From: JAFARZ01 sp035651595
Lineage (GTDB): Bacteria; Actinomycetota; Actinomycetes; Streptosporangiales; Streptosporangiaceae
Length of the DNA: 64,000 nucleotides
Direction of reading: 5' to 3'
NCBI GenBank assembly: GCA_035651595.1
Contig: DASRFJ010000237.1
Span: forward strand, 89,409 to 153,408
A program made the translations under genes and the position numbers. A model generated the notes under the pieces. That model was not told where the DNA came from. It did no database searches and was given only the letters and a program-made list of their open reading frames with translations. This document shows positions 40,031-49,453 of this stretch, one piece after another. The stretch's first letter is position 1, and every line of letters starts with the position of its first letter.

Positions 40031-40993
40031 GTGCAGACCGATATCGTCACCGGCGCATTCGGTTATTCGGGCGCGGCCATCGCCCGCGAGCTGCGCGCGG
40101 CCGGGCACCGGGTACGCACGCTCACCGGCCATCCCGAGCGTGCCCCGGCCGGCACGGATATCGACGCGCACCCGCTCGACTTCGGCGACGCCGATGGACT
40201 CGCCAGGGATATGACCGGCGGCCACACCCTGTACTGCACGTACTGGGTGCGGTTCCCGCATGGCAGCGCCACCAGGGAGTCCGCGGTGGCCAACAGCAAG
40301 GTCCTGTTCGACGCGGCAGCCCGGGCCGGCATCAGGCGAATCGTGTACATCTCCATCCTGCATGCGGACACGGCCTCTCCCTACCCGTATTTCAGCGGTA
40401 AGGGACACGTGGAGCGGCATCTCGCGGGCACCGGTGTTCCCTATGCCGTCGCCCGGCCGGCGATCTTGTTCGGCGACGCCGCCGACCGGGGAACCAGCGG
40501 CAGCGTCCTGCTCAACAACATCGCATGGCTGCTGCGCCGGCTGCCGGTCTTCGCGATCGGCGACGGCGGCCGCTACCGGCTCCGCCCGGTTCATGTCGAC
40601 GATCTGGCGCGGCTCTGCGTGGAGCTGGGGGCGGGGACGGACAACGTCACCGTTGACGCGGTCGGGCCGGAGTCCCCCACCTTCAAGGAGCTGGTCACCG
40701 CGATCCGGGCAGCGACGGGCAGCCGCGCGATCCTGGTGCCCGCGCCTGGCTGGCTGATGCCACCACTGTCCGCCGCGCTCGGCGCAATGCTCCGCGATGT
40801 GCTGCTCACCGAGGAGGAATACCAGGCCATGAAGGCCGGGCTCGCCGACTCGGCCGCCCCGGCAACGGGGCAGCGCAGCCTCTGCGAATGGATTGTCGCG
40901 CACGGCGCCGAGCTAGGCCGGACCTACGCCAACGAACTCGACCGCCACTACCGCCGGCAGTCAGCGTGCCCGGCGGCGGACACGAGCCGGTAG
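40031..40993 (+). CDS. NAD(P)-binding SDR/NmrA-like oxidoreductase
   Basis: 320 residues of the atypical SDR type: cofactor loop TGAFGYSGAAIARELRAAGHRVRTLT, acidic/basic specificity site after strand 2, and RRIVYISILHADTASPYPYFSGKGHVE with YFSGKG (Tyr-x3-Lys). The middle resembles NADH-ubiquinone oxidoreductase subunit/isoflavone-reductase-like complexes (VRPVHVDDLARL). Role unknown. GTG 40031 was chosen because AAGGAG lies five bases upstream. It ends one base before the Gfo/Idh gene on the other strand. Confidence 0.85.
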   Translation: MQTDIVTGAFGYSGAAIARELRAAGHRVRTLTGHPERAPAGTDIDAHPLDFGDADGLARDMTGGHTLYCTYWVRFPHGSATRESAVANSKVLFDAAARAGIRRIVYISILHADTASPYPYFSGKGHVERHLAGTGVPYAVARPAILFGDAADRGTSGSVLLNNIAWLLRRLPVFAIGDGGRYRLRPVHVDDLARLCVELGAGTDNVTVDAVGPESPTFKELVTAIRAATGSRAILVPAPGWLMPPLSAALGAMLRDVLLTEEEYQAMKAGLADSAAPATGQRSLCEWIVAHGAELGRTYANELDRHYRRQSACPAADTSR

Positions 40994-40994
40994 C

Positions 40995-42068
40995 TCAGAC
41001 CTCGACCCGGACCGCCTGCTCCTGCGCCAGCAGGCTCAGCTCGATGGCGCGGAACGCGTGCTCCTGCGTCATCGCCCGCTCGGTCCCTTCCAGGCAGTCG
41101 AGGATCAGCTCGCCGAAGAACGGGAAGCCGACCCGGCCGGAAACGTCCATGTGCTGTTCGGCACCGCCGTCCACGAGGTACACGTGACCGCCGCCGTTCT
41201 GGCGCGCCACGTCCGTGTACTTGCGCAGCTCGATGTAGCCCTCGGTGCCGAGAATGAAGGTCCGGCCGTCACCCCACGTGCCCAGGCCGTCCGGGGTGAA
41301 CCAGTCCACCCGGCAGTAGCCGGTGACACCATTACCGAGCACGACGCTGACGTCACCGAAATCCTCGATACCCGGGTACTGCTTGTGCGCGTAGTTGGCC
41401 ACCCGAGCCGCGGTGATCGTCGCGTCGTCGCAGCCGCCGTAGAACAGGACCTGCTCCAGCTGGTGGCTGCCGATGTCGCAGATGATGCCGCCATGGGCGT
41501 CGTGGGCGAAGAACCAGCCAGGCCGGCTCGCCGGGTTCATCCGGTGCGGACCCATGCCCATCACCTGCACGACCCGGCCGATGGCGCCCTGGGCGACAAG
41601 CTGGCCCGCGAACACTGCGCTCTCGGAGTGCAGCCGCTCGCCGAAGTAGACGGCGTACTTCCGGCCGGTCCGCGCCGCGGCCTCCCGCACCGCGGCGAGC
41701 TGCCCGAGCGTGGTCGTCGGCGGCTTGTCCGCGAAGTAGTGCTTGCCGTGCGCCATCGCGCGCAGCCCGATCCCGGCCCGCAGCGACGGGACCGCGGCGC
41801 TCGCGACAAGCCGCACGCGATCGTCGTCGAGCACAAAATCCTCGGACGGCGCCGGTTCCGCGCCCGGGTACTGCTTGCACAGGTCGGCGACCTTCACCGG
41901 GTCGCCGTCGTAAACCCAGCGGAGCTGACCACCCGCCTCGGTCAGGCCGTTGCACATGCCGTAGATGTGGCCGTGGTCAAGACCCACGGCGGCGAACACG
42001 AAGTCGCCCGGTTCGCAGACCGGCTCCGGCCTGCCAACCGGTGCGTAGCTCATGCCGTCCCGGCTCAT
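40995..42068 (-). CDS. Gfo/Idh/MocA family oxidoreductase (last gene of sugar operon)
   Basis: 357 residues. The Rossmann part starts at FVFAAVGLDHGHIYGMCNGL with the GxxHxHxY variation seen in a subgroup, and the Gfo/Idh lysine motif is in HYFADKPPTTTLGQL (EKP is DKP). The C-terminal domain has GGIICDIGSHQLEQVLFYGG with the catalytic histidine. It oxidises or reduces a sugar or inositol-type substrate with NAD(P). Its ATG overlaps the stop of the preceding paralogue (ATGA). Confidence 0.88.
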   Translation of the reverse strand: MSRDGMSYAPVGRPEPVCEPGDFVFAAVGLDHGHIYGMCNGLTEAGGQLRWVYDGDPVKVADLCKQYPGAEPAPSEDFVLDDDRVRLVASAAVPSLRAGIGLRAMAHGKHYFADKPPTTTLGQLAAVREAAARTGRKYAVYFGERLHSESAVFAGQLVAQGAIGRVVQVMGMGPHRMNPASRPGWFFAHDAHGGIICDIGSHQLEQVLFYGGCDDATITAARVANYAHKQYPGIEDFGDVSVVLGNGVTGYCRVDWFTPDGLGTWGDGRTFILGTEGYIELRKYTDVARQNGGGHVYLVDGGAEQHMDVSGRVGFPFFGELILDCLEGTERAMTQEHAFRAIELSLLAQEQAVRVEV

Positions 42069-43210
42069 GCGACGCCTCCGGTCGTGGTGATCTCGTCGGT
42101 GGCGAACGCCGCCACTGACGCCCGCTTCTCGTGGAAGTGCGGCGCCGCGGCGAGCAGCCCGTCCTTGGTCCGGAACGGATCGCCGCCGTCGAGCGGAAGC
42201 CGCGCCGGCGAACCCGTGATCGCCGACTTGTAGATCGCCGTGATGATCTCCAGCGTCTTGCGGCCCTGATCCCCGTCGATCAGCACGCGTCCGCTTCCCG
42301 ATTCGATCGCGGCCAGCACGTCGTCGATCTGGCCGGTATGACCGGGGTACGGCGGATCGGGCAGGCTCTGGTAGTAGTCGTCAAGCTCTCGTTCGGTCGC
42401 CTTGTCGCGCTCCGGGAAGCCATTGGGCAGCTGCGTCGAGGCCCGCACCGCCCATGGCACCGCGATGCTCGCCCTGTCGGTCTGGAACACGATCCGCTGG
42501 TCCTGCGCGTGGTGCACGACCGAGCTGCTGAGCTGGCCGAGCGCCCCGGAGCCGAACCGCATGATGGCCAGCGACAGGTCCTCGACCTCGGCATTGCCGT
42601 GCGCCAGGTTGCCCATGACCGCCTGGATCTCCGTCGGTGAGCCGAGCATCCATTGCATGGCGTCGACGTGGTGGACCGCGTGGTTGAGCGTGCAGCCGCC
42701 GCCTTCGCTCTGCCACGTCCCCCGCCACCACAGGTCGTGGTACGACGGCCCGCGCCACCAGTGCGAGTCGACCTGAGCGTGCAGGACGCGGCCTGCCAGG
42801 CCGGAGTCGAGCACCCGCTTCAGCTTCGCCATCGGTGCGGTGAACCGGTTCTGCGCCACAACCGACAAAAGCGCGCCGGTCCGCCTGGCATCGCCGATCA
42901 TCGCGTCGCACTCCGCCAGCGAGGCGGCCATCGGCTTCTCGCACAGCGTGTGAATGCCCGCGGCGAGCAGGTCACTGGCGATCTCGGCGTGGGTGGCCGG
43001 CGGGGTGCACACCGAGGCCAGGTCCACTCCCGAGTGCGGCAATGTCTCCGCCGCGACCGCGTCCAGCCGGTACCTGGCGATCTGCCGCCGCGCCTTGTCC
43101 GGCGCCACGTCGACGACACAGACGATCCGGCAGCGATCGGGAAACGCCAGGTATCCCTCGATGTGGAAGCCGGAGACCGACCCGGCCCCGACGATGGCGA
43201 CGTTGATCAT
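42065..43210 (-). CDS. Gfo/Idh/MocA family oxidoreductase
   Basis: 381 residues. NAD(P) loop VAIVGAGSVSGFHIEGYL at the N-terminus, the conserved CEKPMAASLAECDAMI, and the catalytic histidine region GGCTLNHAVHHVDAMQWMLG. Family members handle sugars, sugar acids or N-acetyl sugars. Overlaps the GH42 stop by 4 bases and the following paralogue by 4 bases; two members in one operon suggest sequential oxidation or epimerisation of a released sugar. Confidence 0.92.
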   Translation of the reverse strand: MINVAIVGAGSVSGFHIEGYLAFPDRCRIVCVVDVAPDKARRQIARYRLDAVAAETLPHSGVDLASVCTPPATHAEIASDLLAAGIHTLCEKPMAASLAECDAMIGDARRTGALLSVVAQNRFTAPMAKLKRVLDSGLAGRVLHAQVDSHWWRGPSYHDLWWRGTWQSEGGGCTLNHAVHHVDAMQWMLGSPTEIQAVMGNLAHGNAEVEDLSLAIMRFGSGALGQLSSSVVHHAQDQRIVFQTDRASIAVPWAVRASTQLPNGFPERDKATERELDDYYQSLPDPPYPGHTGQIDDVLAAIESGSGRVLIDGDQGRKTLEIITAIYKSAITGSPARLPLDGGDPFRTKDGLLAAAPHFHEKRASVAAFATDEITTTGGVA

Positions 43211-45239
43211 CGTGATCCTTTGCGGTAGGCGACCACCGCTACCGCCAGCGGCGGCAGGGTGAACGATCCCGGCACCGGAGATCCGGTGATGAGGTCGGTC
43301 CCGCCGGGTTCGATCGCCAGGACCGCCGGCTCGGTGCCGGAGTGGTTCAGCAGGAACAGGTAATCGGCGCTATCCCCGGCCCGGCGCGTCGCCTCCACAT
43401 ACCGAGGCGCGTCGCCGACGACCGGACGGATCCCGACCGCCGCGGCGGCGCCGAGAAGCACGACCGCCAGACCGGCCTCGTCGAGCCGCGTCCCGATGTA
43501 CACGACCCGGCCCGCGCCGACCTCGTTGCTGAGGACCGCCGGCCGCCCGGCGAGCGCCCCGGACGAGAAACGCGCCACGACGGTGCCCGTCTCGGGGAGG
43601 ATGCTCTCCTGCCACCAGTTCGCCGCGCATCCGCCTCCCTCGGCGAAATCCACCGAGAACTCCTCGCCCGGCCGCGCGGGCCAGTATTCGTCGATGTACG
43701 CGCCCACCAGCGCGCGGAACGCCCCTGGGTACGCGGGCTGCACCACCTGGTTTTCTCGTCGGCGACGCCGGAGAAGAACGAGCACACCAGCGTGCCGCCG
43801 CCGGCCACGAACGCGGTGAGCGCCGACGTCAGTTCGCCGCTGGCCAGATAGGCGTTCGGCACGACCACGAGCCGGTACCCGCTCAGGTCCGACGTGGCGC
43901 ACACCAGGTCGATGCCGTGATGCGCCTCGTACAGCGGCCGGTAGTGCTCGGTGACCAGCAGCGGGTAGTCGAAGTCGTTGCGCGGCAGGCCATGGCTCTC
44001 GGTCAGGGCCCACCAGATGTCCCAGTCGAACAGCACCGCGATCTCGGCCCGCGACACCGACCCGGCCACGGCGGCGATCCGCGGCAGTTCGTTGCCGAGC
44101 GAACAGACCTCCGCCCAGGTCCGCGCGCCGGTGCCGGAGTGGGGCAGCATCGCGGAATGAAAGCGTTCGTGTCCCCCGCGGCTGGCTCGCCACTGGAAGA
44201 ACAGCACGCTGTCCGCCCCGTGCGCGATCGCCTGGTACGAGCCGAGCCGCATCCGTCCGGGCCGCTTCACGTTGTTGACCCGCCACTGCGAGACCGCGCT
44301 CGCGGCCTGCTCCATCAGCAGCCACGGCGCGCCGCGCAGCGAGCGCATCAGATCGAAATTGACCGCTGCGCCCACGTGCGAGTCGTCCGCGCAAGGATCA
44401 GGGTAGATGTCCAGCGCGACGGCGTCCGCCTCGCGTGCCCAGCGCCAGTAGTCCGCCCGCTTGTAGAACCGCATGAAGTTGGTGAGCACGGGGACGTCGT
44501 CCCGGAAGGACCGGACGATGTCACGTTCGGCGGTGAAGCATTCGAGCAGGGCATCCGAGGTGAACCGGATGAAGTCCAGCCGGCGCGCCGGGTTGGACCA
44601 TGACCGCGGCAATTCCGGCGGGCACACCTGCGCCCAGTCCGTGTACCGCTGGCTCCAGAACCGCGTGTACCACGCGTCGTTGAGCACGTCGAGGTCGCCG
44701 TACTTGCGCCGGAGCCAGGCCTGGAAGCCGGCCGCGGCGGACGGCGTGTACGCGACCGGACCGTACTCGTTGCTGATGTGCCACATGGCCAGCGCCGGGT
44801 GCCGCGAGTACCGCTCGGCGAGCGCGTGCGTGATCCGCGCGGCGTGCCGCCGGTAGACGGGCGACGTGGGGTCGTAGTGCAGCCGGTTGCCGAATCCGAA
44901 GACAAGCCCGTCCTCGGTTACCGGCAGCGTCTCCGGGTGTTCCCGCGCCAGCCAGGCCGGCGGGGCCGCGGTCGGCGTGGCCAGGTCTACGCTGATCCCG
45001 TTCGCGTGCAGCAGGTCCATCACGTCGTCGAGCCAGCCGAACGTGAACGTGCCCGGCGCCGGCTCCAGCGACGCCCACGCGAACACGCCGAGCGTCACCA
45101 GGTTGACCCCGGCCTCGCGCATCAGCGCCACGTCCTCGTCCCACACCGCGCGGTCCCACTGCTCGGGGTTGTAGTCACCGCCGAACGCGAATCCGCCGAT
45201 CCGCGCCCGGAACGCAGCCATGGGTCTGCCAATCGTCAC
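43207..45239 (-). pseudogene. GH42 beta-galactosidase with a one-base frameshift
   Basis: The N-terminal frame (from 45239) gives the barrel with FGGDYNPEQWDRAVWDEDV, acid/base glutamate in MWHISNEYGPVAYT and nucleophile glutamate in WLLMEQAASAV, then the trimerisation domain up to FFSGVADE. From about 43751 the sequence continues only in another frame (QVVQPAYPGAFRALVGAYI to the end at 43207). The break is at a run of four A (GAGAAAACCAGG); a fifth A would restore DEKNQVVQPAYPGAF at the length expected for the family. Both ends keep operon overlaps (GTGA with the DUF624 gene, ATGA with Gfo/Idh), so the gene is recently broken or the base is a sequencing error. ATG 45221 is an alternative start. 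Confidence 0.8.
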
Positions 45240-45913
45240 GCCACGAAATCCTGCCGGACCTGAGCGATCAGTGTCCGGCTGTTGTGCAGCAGCGCGAGGC
45301 CGAACACCGGGACGAGCAGGAACAGCGCACCTTCCGTGGCGGCGGCCGTGACGGCCGCCGCCAGGATGAGCAGGCCGGCGTTGCCCAGTGTGACCCTGGG
45401 CGTGCGGCCGAGGAAGTAGGCGGCCAGCCGCGCGACGTCGATGGCACGGAACCGGAACAGCGACGTGATTACCATCGCGTTGCTCAGCCACAAGCAGGCG
45501 GCCACCGCGAGCAGCACGAGCAGCGCCGCCCACCAGCCCGGCACGCCGGACGACCGTCGATGTACCAGGATCATCGCGACCATGGTGAGCACCGCCAGCC
45601 ACGGCACGCAGACGCGCAGCGCACCCAACGCGTTAAGCCGGTAACCGCGCCAGAACGCCGCCGTGGGATGCAGATCCGCCAGTTCCGCACCACGGTGGTG
45701 CAGCGCGAACAGCGCGGCGGACAACGCGGGTCCGGCCGGCGCCAGGCACGCGGCGACCAGCGGCAGGTTGCTGGCGTCGCGACCCAGCAGGAGCACCGCG
45801 GCGAGCCCGGGCCCGGCGGTGACCAGCAGCCAGAACTCGGTCACCAGCAGGGTGTAGACGATCGCCGAGGTCCGCGCCAGCGGCCCGGTGCCAAACTGGT
45901 GCGCAGCCGCCAT
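45236..45913 (-). CDS. DUF624 family membrane protein
   Basis: 225 residues with five or so membrane helices (YTLLVTEFWLLVTAGPGLAAVLLLG, LNALGALRVCVPWLAVLTMV, WWAALLVLLAVAACLWLSN, LGNAGLLILAAAVTAAATEGALFLLVPVFG) and the family phrase AFWRGYRLNALGALRV. DUF624/YesL proteins sit in sugar-ABC operons such as those for pectin and are of unknown function. ATG overlaps the stop of the binding-protein gene by one base (TGATG); its own stop overlaps the GH42 GTG. Confidence 0.85.
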   Translation of the reverse strand: MAAAHQFGTGPLARTSAIVYTLLVTEFWLLVTAGPGLAAVLLLGRDASNLPLVAACLAPAGPALSAALFALHHRGAELADLHPTAAFWRGYRLNALGALRVCVPWLAVLTMVAMILVHRRSSGVPGWWAALLVLLAVAACLWLSNAMVITSLFRFRAIDVARLAAYFLGRTPRVTLGNAGLLILAAAVTAAATEGALFLLVPVFGLALLHNSRTLIAQVRQDFVA

Positions 45914-47553
45914 CAGCCGTATTTCTTCGCGTAGTTCTGGTAGGCGCTGTTGACCTGGCCGACGAGCTGCGTGCTGTTGTTGCTCTGGAGCTGGGTGGTG
46001 TACTGGCTCCACTGCGCGAGCGGGCGCTTGCCGGTGACGAACTCGAGCTCCTGCTGCTGCACGAAGTCCATCAGCGTCGTCCCCCACAGTGTCACCTGCT
46101 GCTGCGCGGCGGCGCTGAGCGGAGCCGGGGGCGCCAGCGGGGCGACCGGGCGCGCGTCCATCACCTTCTGGAACTGGAGTTCCTCGGGTGTGAACTGGGT
46201 GTTCAGCAGTGCGGTTGACCCGCCGTAGGCGAACACCCCGTTGTAGAACCCGTACGTCACCTGGAGGTTCTGCTTGCCCGAGGGGTTGATGCCGGCCCAG
46301 GTCACGTTCGGCGCGAGGTGGAACGTACCGTCATCGACGCTGCCCTCGTAGGTAACGCCCGGAACGCCCCACCTGGCAAACAGCTGCCCGGCGTCGGAGT
46401 ACCACAGCCAGTCGATGAACTGCATCATTGCGACGAAGTTCTTGCTGTTCAGCGCCTTCGACGAGATCATCACGCCGTTCTCGAGGCGGCTGCCGACGAC
46501 GACCGATCCGGCCGGCCCGACCGGCAGCGGGATCTTCGCCACGGTCGCGCCGGGGATGGTCAGGCCGGTGCGGAGGTCGTTGATCAGCGTCTGCGCGTTC
46601 GTGGTGATCACGAACGACTTGCCCGAATGGAACTTCGCCTTCGCGATGTCGTCCGACTGGGTGAAGCTCTCCGGGTCGATCAGTCCCTCGCCGTACATCG
46701 TGTTCAGGTACTGCAGCATCGACTGGAACTGGGGCATGGCCCCGGTGGTCACGAACTGCTTGGTGCCGGGATCCCAGTGCGCGCCCTGGACCGGTGACTG
46801 GTAATTCCAGCCGGCCGCGGTGCCGTAGGAGTTGCCCAGGATCTCAAGCAGTGCGCCTCCCGGTGTCGGCTGGTTGTACCGGTCCGATAGCGGATACACG
46901 GAGGGATACGCCTGCTTCATCTTCCGCATCATCGTGTGCACGTCATCCCAGGTCTGCGGCGTCGCGATGCCGAGCTTGGCCAGGATGTCAGTGCGCACGG
47001 CCAGCGAGTAGTCAGACCAGACCTGCTGGTGCAGGCCGGGCAGCAGGTAGTACTTGCCATTCGCCTGGCGCAGCGTGTCGAGATCGCCCTGCAGGCTCCA
47101 CTTGGCGACCTTGTCCTGGAAGTTCGGCATCAGGTGGACGTAGTCGCTGACCGGGAGGATCGCACCGCCGGCGACGTACTCGTCCTCCTCGCCCGGATAC
47201 GTCTTCGGGATGATCATCGGCGCCTGGCCGGCGTTGATCAGCACGCTGCGCTTGGTGTTGTAGTCGGTCAGCGGTATGACGGTCGCGTTGAAGCCGACGT
47301 TGGTCTTCTGCTTGAGGTAGGAGAAGAACGGCCACTTCGCGTCGTAGGGGTAGCCCGGATTGCTGAGCATCATGATCGTGAACGTCAGCGGCTCGGTGGC
47401 CTTGAACTGGGTACCGACGTCGAATTTGCTCATCGCGCCGGCCTGGCTTCCGGTCGGGCCGGACGAACTGCCGCCGCTGCCGCAGCCGGTGAGGGCGAGC
47501 GCGGCGCCAGCACCGGTACCGAGGAGCACCTGGCGTCTGGATGGCTGGAACAT
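45913..47553 (-). CDS. Sugar ABC transporter substrate-binding lipoprotein (LplA-like)
   Basis: 546 residues. A Tat-like/lipoprotein signal (SRRQVLLGTGAGAALALTGC) ends in the lipobox LTGC, then a Ser/Gly tether and a type-I cluster-D binding-protein fold. The length and phrases such as WSDYSLAVRTDILAKLGIATPQTWDDVHTMM match the LplA/YtcQ group that pairs with LplB/LplC permeases without an ATPase in the operon. It captures an oligosaccharide outside the membrane. ATG 47553 has AAGGAG six bases upstream. Confidence 0.92.
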   Translation of the reverse strand: MFQPSRRQVLLGTGAGAALALTGCGSGGSSSGPTGSQAGAMSKFDVGTQFKATEPLTFTIMMLSNPGYPYDAKWPFFSYLKQKTNVGFNATVIPLTDYNTKRSVLINAGQAPMIIPKTYPGEEDEYVAGGAILPVSDYVHLMPNFQDKVAKWSLQGDLDTLRQANGKYYLLPGLHQQVWSDYSLAVRTDILAKLGIATPQTWDDVHTMMRKMKQAYPSVYPLSDRYNQPTPGGALLEILGNSYGTAAGWNYQSPVQGAHWDPGTKQFVTTGAMPQFQSMLQYLNTMYGEGLIDPESFTQSDDIAKAKFHSGKSFVITTNAQTLINDLRTGLTIPGATVAKIPLPVGPAGSVVVGSRLENGVMISSKALNSKNFVAMMQFIDWLWYSDAGQLFARWGVPGVTYEGSVDDGTFHLAPNVTWAGINPSGKQNLQVTYGFYNGVFAYGGSTALLNTQFTPEELQFQKVMDARPVAPLAPPAPLSAAAQQQVTLWGTTLMDFVQQQELEFVTGKRPLAQWSQYTTQLQSNNSTQLVGQVNSAYQNYAKKYG

Positions 47554-47582
47554 GTGGGACTCCTTCCGGCAGGCGGGATTGC

Positions 47583-48467
47583 CTATCCCTTGACGGCGCC
47601 GAGCATGACGCCGGAGACGAAGTAGCGCTGGATGAACGGGTAGACGGACAAGATGGGCAGGGCGACGAGCACCACCGCCACGGCCTTGATGTTGGCGGCG
47701 ATCTGCAGCTGGGTGCTGCCGGCCATCTGCTCGTTGGCCACGGTGGTCGCCGAGTCGATGAGATTGCGCAGGTAGACGGTGACCGGGAACAGGCCCTGGT
47801 TGTCCATGTAAAGGAACGCCGAGAACCACGAGTTCCAGAACGCGACCGCGTAGAACAGCACCATCGTGGCGATGACCGCCTTCGACAGCGGCAGCACGAT
47901 GCGCAGCAGAATGCGGTACGTGTCCATGCCGTCGACGGCGGCCGCCTCTTCCAGTTCTGGCGGCATGTTCTCGAAGAATGTCTTCATCACCAGCAGGTTG
48001 AAGACGTTGATCGCGTTGGGCAGCGCGATCGCCCACACCGTGTCACGCATGTGCAGGCTGCTGACCAGCACGTAGTTGGGGATGATGCCGCCGTTGAAGA
48101 ACATCGTGAAGACCGCGAGCCCGATCAGCACGCGGCGGCCCCGCAGGTGCTTCTTGGACAGCACGTACGCATAGCTGGTGGTCAGCACCATCGAGACAAC
48201 CGTGGCGGCGACCGTGTAGAAGATCGTGTTCCGGTAGTTGTTCCAGAACAGCGGGTCGGACAGCACGTGCCGGTAGGTGGTGACGTTGAGCCCGCGCGGC
48301 CACAGGTTGACCTGGCCGGCCTCGATGTACGGCTCCCCGCTGAACGACTGGGCCAGGATGTTCAGGAACGGGTACAGGATCGCGGCGACGACGCCGGTCA
48401 GGATGAGGGCGTTGGCCACCTGGAAGACCCGGTACCGGCGCCCCGGCGGCGGCCACCGCGTTACCAC
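47583..48467 (-). CDS. Sugar ABC transporter permease (LplC/MalG type)
   Basis: 294 residues, six helices, with the MalG-type EAA loop PPELEEAAAVDGMDTYRILLRIVLPLSKAVIATM. The helix-1 region starts FQVANALILTGVVAAILYPFLNILAQS. The GTG at 48467 overlaps the stop of the partner permease by 7 bases. No ATPase is encoded in the operon, so a shared MsiK-type ATPase elsewhere is expected, as in Streptomyces. Confidence 0.92.
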   Translation of the reverse strand: MVTRWPPPGRRYRVFQVANALILTGVVAAILYPFLNILAQSFSGEPYIEAGQVNLWPRGLNVTTYRHVLSDPLFWNNYRNTIFYTVAATVVSMVLTTSYAYVLSKKHLRGRRVLIGLAVFTMFFNGGIIPNYVLVSSLHMRDTVWAIALPNAINVFNLLVMKTFFENMPPELEEAAAVDGMDTYRILLRIVLPLSKAVIATMVLFYAVAFWNSWFSAFLYMDNQGLFPVTVYLRNLIDSATTVANEQMAGSTQLQIAANIKAVAVVLVALPILSVYPFIQRYFVSGVMLGAVKG

Positions 48468-49453
48468 AGGCTCGCCCCTACCACGCGGCGCGAGATGGCG
48501 TTCGCCGACAGCACCAGCGTGAGCCCGATCACCGACTCGAACAGCCCGATCGCCGCGGCGTAGCTGAAGCTCCCGGTGACGATGCCGACCCGGTACAGGT
48601 AGGTGGAGATCACGTCGGCGGTGGGATAGGTCAGCGGGTTGTAGATCAGCAGGATCTTCTCGAATCCGACCGCCATGAACGTGCCGATGTTGAGGATCAG
48701 CACCACCATCATCGTCGGCTGGATGCCGGGCAGGGTCACGTGCCAGGTCTGCTTCCATCGCCCCGCGCCGTCGATCATGGCCTGCTCGTACAGCTGGCTG
48801 TCGATCGTGGTGAGCGCGGCGAGGTAAAGGATCGTGCCCCAGCCGGCCGTCTGCCAGATCTCCGAGGAGATGTAGATCTGCCGGAACCAGCCCGGATCGC
48901 TGAGGAACGCGATCGGCGAGTGGCCGAACGCCCGCAGCGCCTCGTTCACCACGCCTGTCTGCAGATCAAGGCCCTGCAGGATGATCGCCGCCACCACCAC
49001 GGTCGAAAGGAAATGCGGCAGGTAGGAGATGGTTTGCACGAACCGCTTCGCGCCACGGTTCCAAACCTCGTTGAGCAGCAACGCGAGGATGATCGGCGCC
49101 GGGAAGCCGAACAGCAGGGTAAGCCCGCCCAGGATGAGCGTGTTGAAGAACACGTGCCAGAACGTGGGGTCGTGCACCGCCAGGTCGAAGTAGTAAAAGC
49201 CCACCCACTGGGTGCCGAACAGCGGGCCGCCCGGCTGGTAGGTGCGGAACGCGATGACGTTCCCTGCCATCGGCAGGTACCGGAAGATGACGAAGAACAG
49301 CAGCGGCAGCACCGTCAGCGAGTACAGCTGCCAGTCCCGGCAGATGGTCAGCCGCCAGCTGCGGCGCGGCCGGCGGCGCTTGCGGCGCCCGGCGGCCGTA
49401 CCCGCGATCCCGGCGCGCGCGGCGCCCGCGGCTCGCGGCCGGACCGTGGTCAT
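48461..49453 (-). CDS. Sugar ABC transporter permease (LplB/MalF type)
   Basis: 330 residues. An arginine-rich cytoplasmic N-terminus (RRKRRRPRRSWRL) is followed by six helices and the EAA loop QLYEQAMIDGAGRWKQTWHVTLPGIQPTMMVVLIL. It matches the LplB subgroup (LPLLFFVIFRYLPMAGNVIAF). The ATG overlaps the GH3 stop by 4 bases, although a 39-bp tandem repeat has been inserted just before that stop. Confidence 0.92.
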   Translation of the reverse strand: MTTVRPRAAGAARAGIAGTAAGRRKRRRPRRSWRLTICRDWQLYSLTVLPLLFFVIFRYLPMAGNVIAFRTYQPGGPLFGTQWVGFYYFDLAVHDPTFWHVFFNTLILGGLTLLFGFPAPIILALLLNEVWNRGAKRFVQTISYLPHFLSTVVVAAIILQGLDLQTGVVNEALRAFGHSPIAFLSDPGWFRQIYISSEIWQTAGWGTILYLAALTTIDSQLYEQAMIDGAGRWKQTWHVTLPGIQPTMMVVLILNIGTFMAVGFEKILLIYNPLTYPTADVISTYLYRVGIVTGSFSYAAAIGLFESVIGLTLVLSANAISRRVVGASLW

